From: Acidimicrobiales bacterium
Lineage (GTDB): Bacteria; Actinomycetota; Acidimicrobiia; Acidimicrobiales; Aldehydirespiratoraceae
Assembly: GCA_021604885.1 (NCBI GenBank)
Contig: BQJV01000026.1
Location: 1 to 15,473 of the forward strand
Length of the DNA: 15,473 nucleotides
Direction of reading: 5' to 3'
Shown here piece after piece: positions 14,841-15,473 of the stretch. A model generated the notes under the pieces. The model ran no database searches. It worked only from the letters and a program-made list of their open reading frames with translations, and was not told the origin of the DNA. The translations under genes were made by a program, and so were the position numbers. Position 1 is the first letter of the stretch. Each line of letters opens with the position of its first letter.

Positions 14841-14846
14841 CATACT
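14841..14846 (+). promoter_or_regulatory. Candidate -10 element of the methyltransferase gene (leaderless layout)
   Basis: CATACT begins right after the acyltransferase stop and ends 8 bases before the ATG at 14855, which has no Shine-Dalgarno sequence. It keeps the conserved second A and last T of a -10 box; no -35 element is clear. Confidence 0.3.
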
Positions 14847-14854
14847 CGGCGGCC

Positions 14855-15473
14855 ATGGACGTCGCTGCAGCTGCCCGCTCGCTCAACGAAGTCGCCTACG
14901 GCTACATCAGCTCGTGGTCGTTGCTGACGGCGAGCTCGCTCGCGCTGTTCGACCGCTTGCCGGCTCGGGCCGACGACCTGGTGGACGAGTACCCGGATCC
15001 GGGGCTGACCGCGACCTGGCTGACCGTCCTCGCCGACAACGGCATCCTGATCGAGGAGGGCGGCGTGTGGTCGCTCGCCCCGGCGATGGACGTGCTGCTG
15101 ACCGGCGACGGGTCGTACGCCGAGTACCTCGGTGGACAGATCATCGATCAGATGACCCCTCGACTGATGCTCGGCCGTCCCGGGATCAACGAGCTCGCGA
15201 CCGTGCTGCGGGACCCGACCAGCCGTGGGGGATACGAGGCCTGGTTCGCCGATGACGCGGAGGCTCGCGCCTACCAGGCGTCGCAGTTCGCCGGGTCGGT
15301 CCTTCCCGGCCGCGGGATCGCCCGGGCGATCGAACCGACGGGCCCGGTGCTCGATCTCGGTGGGGGATGGGGTGCCGTGGCAGCGTCCATCGCGGCGCGG
15401 CACGACGTGTCCGTCGACGTGGTCGACCTCGAACCCGTGGTCGCGTCCGCTCCGCCCCAGGACGGGGTGCGCT
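14855..15473 (+). CDS. SAM-dependent O-methyltransferase-type enzyme, N-terminal part (runs off window)
   Basis: 206 codons are open to the right edge, so the gene is truncated by the window. The N-terminal ~80 residues look like the winged-helix dimerisation domain of small-molecule O-methyltransferases: an NEVAYGYISSWSLLTASSLALFDRLP helix set, then LTATWLTVLADNGILIEEGGVWSLAPAMD, which corresponds to the 'L.L.rLLRALa..Gll....g.ysLT' element. The Rossmann domain starts at VLDLGGGWG (165-173, motif I), and D191 in VVDLE is placed to bind the SAM ribose. Motifs for substrate binding and the catalytic His lie beyond the edge, so the acceptor is unknown. The ATG is 14 bases after the acyltransferase stop, with no Shine-Dalgarno sequence but a -10-like hexamer in the gap. 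It could be co-transcribed with the acyltransferases or start on its own. Confidence 0.82.
   Translation, partial: MDVAAAARSLNEVAYGYISSWSLLTASSLALFDRLPARADDLVDEYPDPGLTATWLTVLADNGILIEEGGVWSLAPAMDVLLTGDGSYAEYLGGQIIDQMTPRLMLGRPGINELATVLRDPTSRGGYEAWFADDAEARAYQASQFAGSVLPGRGIARAIEPTGPVLDLGGGWGAVAASIAARHDVSVDVVDLEPVVASAPPQDGVR

Noticed and set aside
12636..14843. A 735-residue open frame on the - strand opposite acyltransferase copy 2 (and a 496-residue one opposite copy 1, 11281-12771)
   Set aside because: The two antisense products resemble each other only because the sense genes are paralogues. They are rich in Arg, Asp, His and Gln, with no domain features or hydrophobic core.
1..15473. tRNA, rRNA, CRISPR arrays, insertion sequences, toxin-antitoxin or defence genes
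   Set aside because: I looked for spaced repeats, transposase-like motifs and small paired genes on both strands and found none; apart from the inverted repeat, non-coding gaps are all about 100 bases or less.

Overview
The window is high-GC bacterial chromosome with densely packed genes, frequent GTG starts and start/stop overlaps. The order ligA ... gatC-gatA-gatB is the arrangement known from actinobacteria (in Mycobacterium tuberculosis ligA also lies just upstream of gatC). Together with the PASTA-domain Ser/Thr kinase this points to an actinobacterium, perhaps of the Acidimicrobiia; the class is a guess from gene content, not a measurement. I see no tRNA, rRNA, CRISPR array, insertion sequence or phage gene. 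The window looks like core chromosome, with a less universal cell-surface section at the right end.

Left section (1-3030, all +): the 3' end of ligA (NAD-dependent DNA ligase), overlapped by 4 bases by a MazG-like nucleotide pyrophosphatase, then an FAD-dependent amine-oxidase-type oxidoreductase 2 bases later, then a HAD-family hydrolase that seems to have its own promoter. Middle section (3023-5838): a small membrane-anchored protein of unknown function (-) diverges from a PASTA Ser/Thr kinase (+). The kinase converges on an SCP2-like protein (-), and the two genes share the bases CTAG as both stop codons. Next comes gatCAB (5887-9103, +), which makes the Glu-tRNA(Gln)/Asp-tRNA(Asn) amidotransferase and has GTGA overlaps at both internal junctions.

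Right section: a long imperfect inverted repeat (9121-9212) lies between gatB and a convergent MATE-family transporter gene (9227-10561, -). Two tandem, translationally coupled paralogous membrane acyltransferases with C-terminal SGNH domains follow (10657-14840, +). They probably O-acylate a cell-surface glycan. The window ends inside a SAM-dependent methyltransferase gene of the O-methyltransferase type (14855 to the edge).

A recurring pattern is that genes heading a transcription unit (HAD, kinase, gatC, MATE, methyltransferase) lack a Shine-Dalgarno sequence and carry a -10-like hexamer 6-8 bases before the start codon, as expected for leaderless transcripts. Most internal genes have a Shine-Dalgarno sequence, a start/stop overlap, or both. 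I found no clearly novel multi-gene system. The points most worth following are the tandem acyltransferase pair, the inverted repeat after gatB, the leaderless pattern, the ligA-nucleotide pyrophosphatase coupling, and the kinase/small-membrane-protein divergent pair with a repeated motif between them.
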